Assembly: GCA_949357655.1 (NCBI GenBank) | Contig: CASHTG010000008.1 | Coordinates: forward strand, 930,001 to 994,000 | DNA length: 64,000 nucleotides | Direction: 5' to 3' | Source of the DNA: Parascedosporium putredinis | Taxonomy: Eukaryota; Ascomycota; Sordariomycetes; Microascales; Microascaceae | Shown: in pieces, positions 59,501 through 64,000 of the stretch | Layout: the number at the start of each line of letters is the position of its first letter | How positions within the stretch are numbered: the first letter of the stretch is position 1 | The notes under the pieces: model-generated | Seen by the model: only the letters and a program-made list of their open reading frames with translations | What the model was told of the DNA's origin: nothing | Database searches by the model: none | Made by a program: the position numbers and the translations under genes

Positions 59501-60460
59501 CGATGAATGTTTTGCCTATGAGGTGAGGTTTCGCTAAGTTACCATACTCAGCCGACAGATGTTTCAACACTCACCTGCACCGGGCATTCCAACCAACCAG
59601 AAACACCTTTTTCTCGTTGTTTGTTCTATCCAATTGGTGAACGTTGTATTACCCTCCAACCACTTTCCAGATTCGATAGAGCTATCACCCAGAATGCTCT
59701 CGAGCCGTGAATCATAAAGCCGAGGAGCAACCTCGTCACGCAATTCTTTCCAGTATTGTCTATTCCGGGCTTCTTCGGCTCTTTTATCCTCTTCAAGCGC
59801 CCTTTTTCGTTCCTCCTGGGACCTGATAACGTCTTCAAGAGTCACGTGGCTTTGCATGACATTTTCGTGACCGGCAATATTCCGCGTAACGGCATCGAGC
59901 TCGAGCGTGACTCTCGGCCAAACGGCCTCGGTGAAAGTGTTGATACCTACACGGTTAGAAACACAAAAGATCTCGGCTAGGGGTTGAATGCGTCTAGCAT
60001 TTTGCCAAAGAAATTGACGAGGGAGCTAGCTGCCTGCCAGAGTAGGTTCTAAGCAATGATTCTAGTCGATAGACTGTCCGGCGCGTGGTACACCTACCTT
60101 GAGAAGAAACTTCAATGGTCCCTATATATGCAGCAGTCAGACTTTCACCCTCATTCACAGACTAGCTCCCGCGGACGGAACGTACCCATATTAGACTGAT
60201 GATCTCGGGCTTGACCTGGAGGAAGACCTCAATAACACCAGCGTACCCTTCAAGGCCCTTTACGAAGGGTTCAATTCGTTTTAAGCCGCGAAGCGTCTTG
60301 CTCTTCTCCTGCGTAGCCTCAAGCGTCCTCATCTCCCTGTTGAAGTCGTCGATGGTCATCACGGCCGAAATTTCGCTTTTACGGCAGGGTCCTTGATACT
60401 GCGAAGGAATTTCTCGCGTGCGGAGAGGAAGGCCTCTTCCAGTCTCGCGTTGCTCGCCAT
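56528..60460 (-). CDS. STAND receptor: DUF7708 - NACHT - C2H2 - ankyrin, four frame breaks
   Basis: Eight exons: 60186-60460, 60098-60121 (24 nt), 59575-60033, 58944-59515, 58751-58856, 58430-58684, 57914-58368 and 56528-57860. About 1,160 residues; all phases agree once four single bases are restored (T4 60377-60380, G4 59980-59983, GG 59412-59413, TTT 57096-57098 on the plus strand). The N-terminal DUF7708-like part (WGPLKFLLKAASS), a charged coiled-coil (RSQEERKRALEEDKRAEEA), Walker A GMPGAGKT (about 249-256), Walker B VLLVVDGIDE (about 335), sensor FLSSRDDHV and winged-helix RRILREEELLQALAVEQTL are all present. Two C2H2-type fingers (CX4C...HX2-3H, about residues 770-826) come before ankyrin-like repeats (RPILAAAIIGGQPEIVKILL, QYGANPVLPTW). 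NLR-like, converging on the helicase gene. The trigger is unknown. Confidence 0.85.
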
Positions 60461-61341
60461 AATCTTCGTCTTCCCACTCAGGCTCAAATATAGGTTCTCT
60501 TCAGTCGAGGGTTCAGCTTACGATCGAGAGACTTACGAGGTCCGCGTGGAGAGGACGATGCGCTGCTGAGCTGTGAAAAGGGCGGGGTTCGAGAAGCACT
60601 CCGAGACCAGGCTGGGAGGTTTTTCCACTTCAAACTCGGTCGTACAAGAATAACCCAATGAACTGCACAGTTTTGCTGACTTGCCGAGAATCTTAAGGGT
60701 GTCGTCACCCAATACATACATCCATGTAATCTTCTGCTCGATATTGAAGCCCGATAAGGCACCAAAACATAGATCGAAATAATAAAACCACGATACCTAC
60801 CTATTTTTGACATCTTTGCCTGGTACATCACCATTTTCAATCGTATTCTTTACGTATACCCTGATCTGAGGTGTACTGGAGGGATTTTTGATGGCTTGTG
60901 AGAGAAAAGCAAAGGTGGTTATTGTGTGTTTTGGTGAACGCGATGAAATTGATATGAATCGTATTATTGTCTATTATCCATTGCCGTTGACCCCCAACTC
61001 TGCAAATAAATTTCCCCTAAACTAGATCACGGACCACTCCTCGCTTGCAGAGATTTTTGTGCAAGGATGGTCACAGACGTCCAATGCTGGCACCAATGGA
61101 GCCCTCTCATCAAGAACCCTGGGCGCATGCCCGGGATATAGCGCCACGACAACAAGCCCCCAACCAGTGAAAAAGAGCCTGGCGGTTTCGTGGCGCGCCG
61201 CTAGCTTTGCGCCGCCCCCGCTAACCTTGGGGAATCGCGGCCCACTCCTCTTTCGCTCCATTTAGTCCGGACGCCATATTCCTGCTGTTTCGAGCTAACC
61301 CTAACCTTATTAAAAGGCAAAAAGGGTATGCCACGCTAGGA
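60461..61341. other. intergenic, with an unexplained short frame
   Basis: The minus strand at 60533-60721 encodes MYVLGDDTLKILGKSAK ... FTAQQRIVLSTRTS and ends at a good splice donor (GTAAGT). It may be a 5' exon of the STAND gene downstream or a remnant of another gene; I could not find a matching in-phase acceptor with certainty. The rest shows nothing. Confidence 0.4.
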
Positions 61342-63545
61342 TCAGGCACACTTCCCGGGATTCCACATCCTCACGTTTTTGACCGTCATGCCGCGACTGT
61401 CGCCGGCGCCCCAGCTGGGCTCCCACACCGGCCGAGCAGCCCAGAACTGGCGTTGCGCGTCTTCCGCACCATCACGCCAGGGCTTGGGTCCGTATCCATC
61501 ACTAGCAAGTTGGGGTGTTCTGTTAGCCTGTGAAATTCTCATACGGCTACTAGTAGTGCATAGAGGCCTTGTATAGTAGGAAGGAAGACATACGGGAAAT
61601 AACCATTGGTGGTTCCGACAGCTACGTTAACAATAAGATAAAATGGGCGGTCGAATGGGGCGTTGATATTGGGAGATTTCGCCCATGGATTTTCCTTTGG
61701 GTAAGACGGAAGTTAGTTTCATCCCCGATCTCACTTATATATAGTAAATCAAACCGGGAAGCGAGAAAAGGAACACATACCGGGACCGTCTCATTAATTT
61801 CCATGTTACCAAAACCGCCCCGCTGGTACAAGCTATCGCCTCGCTTGCGGAAGGGGGTATAGATGGTTTGGGCTAGAACGGAGTCGACGTAGATGAAGAT
61901 ATATTTTTCAGTCCCTGTTGATAAAAGTAGGCCGCAGATTTGGTTAGTTTTGTTCTGTACGGATCGGATATGTAGAGGGTCTCTGCCATAGACAACTTAC
62001 ACTCGACACCAAAGATGTGAAAGTCTTCAGAATAGTCTGTGCGGCGCAGATCTCGCTTGCCGGACGTTTGCTTAAACATGTCCAACTCCCAGACGGGTCC
62101 CCAGTGCAAGGTACCGCCAACCTATAAAACGCCACCAAGTCAGCCATCGTTTCATTCCGACCTGTGGCATCGTTGCAGAATTGGGATTGATGAATTTTAT
62201 CACCACTAATCCAAGAGGAAGATTAGGGATAGATCATTGCTTACCTCGTTACGCCCACCCTTGTAGCTCGTTCCTTCGTTTCCACGGGATTCCATAATGT
62301 CAATTTCGCCTGAGGCAGGCCACCCGCCATAGTATTCCTCTTCAGGCATCATCCTTTTCCGAGGACGCGCAAGGTCATCTGTTAGCGACAAACGCCTCTC
62401 ACAACAGGCATCGCTTATCTCTTTTGGGCTTCCGGTGCACACGGCCCGTCTGAAGGAAGGGATGGATGGCAGAAACATAAGAAACGAATGACCTACCATA
62501 ACGCCGGCCAAAGCCAATCACCCTTTGGCAGCTTGGCAACAATCTCTACCTTGCCATACGTTATCGTGCGCTTGCCCTTGGTGTTCAACCTCGCACTGCG
62601 AATGGGGTTAATGATGTCGCCCGTGGTTTTGTTCGAGGTGATCCCGCACGCCTCGATGCCCGTCGTGGTACATGTCCCGTCCGTCGTGAGGTTGAGCTTG
62701 TAGCCGTCGAGGAGCTGGGCCTCGGTGATGTCGATGTCGTCGATGGTGAGCGTGGGGACGATGTGCAAACCCTCCGAGTCGGCATATGCGTTACGCTTGT
62801 CGTCTGTAGTCCAGTCGAATGCACCGGAGCCGAACCCGCCGCGCTGTATCTCGTAGTTCCAACTGCTGTCGTCAATTCCGTTGGAAAAATCATCTTCCCA
62901 AATGAGGCAGAACTTAATTCGGCGTCAGCATTCGTAATATGGCGGTTAGGGAAAATAAAGTTAAAAAAAAAAAAAGAGAACAAGAAAAAGCAAAATGGCC
63001 TGGGGAAGGGAGGTGTGGCGTTTCAGCCCGCACTTTTCGCCCAAGGGTTGGGTGGCTGAAGAAATAAAAGAAAGCTCAGGTCTTACATCTCGACTACCAT
63101 AAGAATTCCACCCGTCCCAGCAAATGTACGCGCTGATCCCCAAACCCAGCAACGTCATGAAGTAGAAGATCCACCGATCGTAGGCGATACGGTGATCACG
63201 CTTCTCCGTCCAGGGCTTCTCATACTCGCCGATGAGCCTAGAACTCTTGAAACGCTGCTGCTTTGGTGGCGGTTTTTGCACACCTTTGTATAGCGCAAGT
63301 CAGGTGCGTTAGCTCGTCACCAAAATTTGCAAGATATAGAAAGATAGACTCGAGAGATTGAATGGGATCGTAGGAAACTGCTTCGGAGACTCACATGATG
63401 CGATGAATGATGTGCGACCGGAGACGACAGTCGATGCCCTCACGCTCTGCGCGCCTCGGCCAACCGGTGTCCGAAAGGGGTCTTGGCCGTAAAAATCGGC
63501 AACCATGGAGCCGGGCCGGGATGATGCACGCGATGCGGGAGCCAT
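61342..63545 (-). CDS. GH16 family glucanase/transglycosylase, membrane-anchored
   Basis: Eight exons: 63395-63545, 63087-63283, 62497-62912, 62245-62353, 62001-62121, 61781-61914, 61594-61694 and 61342-61519. Introns are 74-174 bases, all GT..AG. Total 1,407 nt, 468 residues; frame and phases are intact with no added bases. Type II topology: a cytosolic N-terminus (MAPASRASSRPGSMVADFYG), one membrane helix (WIFYFMTLLGLGISAYICW), then the lumenal GH16 beta-jelly-roll. The catalytic signature GEIDIMESRGN (E-x-D-x-x-E) is complete, preceded by WPALWMMPEEEYYGGWPAS. Other landmarks: GGTLHWGPVWELD, FHIFGVEWTEKYI, FYLIVNVAVGTTNGYFP and MTVKNVRMWNPGKCA. Probable role in beta-1,3-glucan processing in the secretory pathway or wall; substrate unproven. 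Confidence 0.9.
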
Positions 63546-64000
63546 GGTGTATTGTGTGAATGAAGCGCTGGATTCGGCTCAAAGGGTATTCGAGAAGCAC
63601 TCCTCTCTCAAGTCGGAGGGCACCAAGTCACACACTTGGTGGAAGCGGAGGAGAGGATATAAACCGAAGACGGCGATAAGGAGGGCTGCAAAAAGGCCCC
63701 GTGGAACAATGGAAGGTTGGGCGCCTATTTGGGGCTGCAAGATAACCTCTAGGTCGCGAACTTTGTCCAAGTCGGACAATTCATACCCGCTTTAGCTGCT
63801 TGAGCCCGCATCGATAGAGAAACACACACGGATATTGGGGCTAGCAGAATCGATATTCGTTTCAGCTCGCCCGAATCGCCAGGAAGGCGACCAGAGGGTA
63901 GCATTTTCGTCCCTCTTGGCAATCTCGGCAGCGTGTCCCTGGCGTCTCGATCTCGACCTCCCTGTAATGCTCCTTCTCCTTGTCAGAAGCTACTCTACAT
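63546..64000. other. 5' flank of the GH16 gene
   Basis: Nothing recognised. The window ends before another gene is visible. Confidence 0.5.

Noticed and set aside
61296..61306. TAACCCTAACC, telomere-like
   Set aside because: Less than two units of the repeat, so no evidence of a telomere or interstitial array.
1..64000. Transposons or retroelements
   Set aside because: No transposase, reverse transcriptase, long terminal repeat or terminal inverted repeat was recognised; the repeats present are gene duplicates and short local elements.

Overview
The window is nuclear DNA of a filamentous ascomycete (Pezizomycotina; the gene families suggest Sordariomycetes, but the species cannot be named). 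Evidence: GT..AG introns of about 50-175 bases with CTAAC/CTGAC-like branch sites, a TATA promoter, intron-containing tRNA genes and fungus-specific families (2EXR, NACHT/STAND receptors, Zn2Cys6 regulator, DUF3433, DUF2306, CBM1, GH16). There is no operon structure, CRISPR array, integrase or recognisable transposon.

Layout. 0-5 kb: two identical tRNA-Phe(GAA) genes in inverted orientation flank a 2EXR gene and an uncharacterised three-exon gene. 5-18.4 kb: two large STAND genes, NACHT-ankyrin and a 2,074-residue NACHT-TPR-like protein, with a small conserved gene between them. 19-28 kb: a small secreted protein, a DUF3433 membrane protein, a GPI-type cysteine-rich protein, an MFS drug/H+ antiporter and a secreted CBM1 protein. 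29-39 kb: a CocE/NonD hydrolase, a Zn2Cys6 regulator, a DUF2306 membrane protein, and a divergent SnoaL-like / carotenoid-cleavage-oxygenase pair sharing a 472-base promoter; together these resemble a small catabolic cluster. 40-46.5 kb: a segmental-duplication array with two full-length copies of a polytopic membrane protein gene, two truncated relics of it and a decayed 3' piece of the oxygenase. 46.5-51.4 kb: another polytopic membrane protein, a cysteine-rich type I membrane protein and an acyl-protein-thioesterase-like esterase. 52.7-60.5 kb: a RING-SNF2 helicase converging on a third STAND receptor (DUF7708-NACHT-C2H2-ankyrin). 61.3-63.5 kb: an intact eight-exon, membrane-anchored GH16 enzyme.

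One pattern runs through the window: most multi-kilobase genes are broken by frame changes that are almost all explained by loss of 1 base (a few by 2), usually at a homopolymer or CT-repeat. Restoring only those bases makes total coding lengths divisible by three and the intron phases agree. This looks more like systematic undercalling in the assembly than like a row of pseudogenes. Coordinates below are those of the sequence as given, and frame changes are stated gene by gene.

Functional reading: three STAND (NLR-like) receptors and several secreted or membrane-anchored cysteine-rich proteins suggest a region for non-self recognition and host or environment interaction, with a possible aromatic/carotenoid cleavage module in the middle. 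Product names rest on motifs read by eye; no database search was run.
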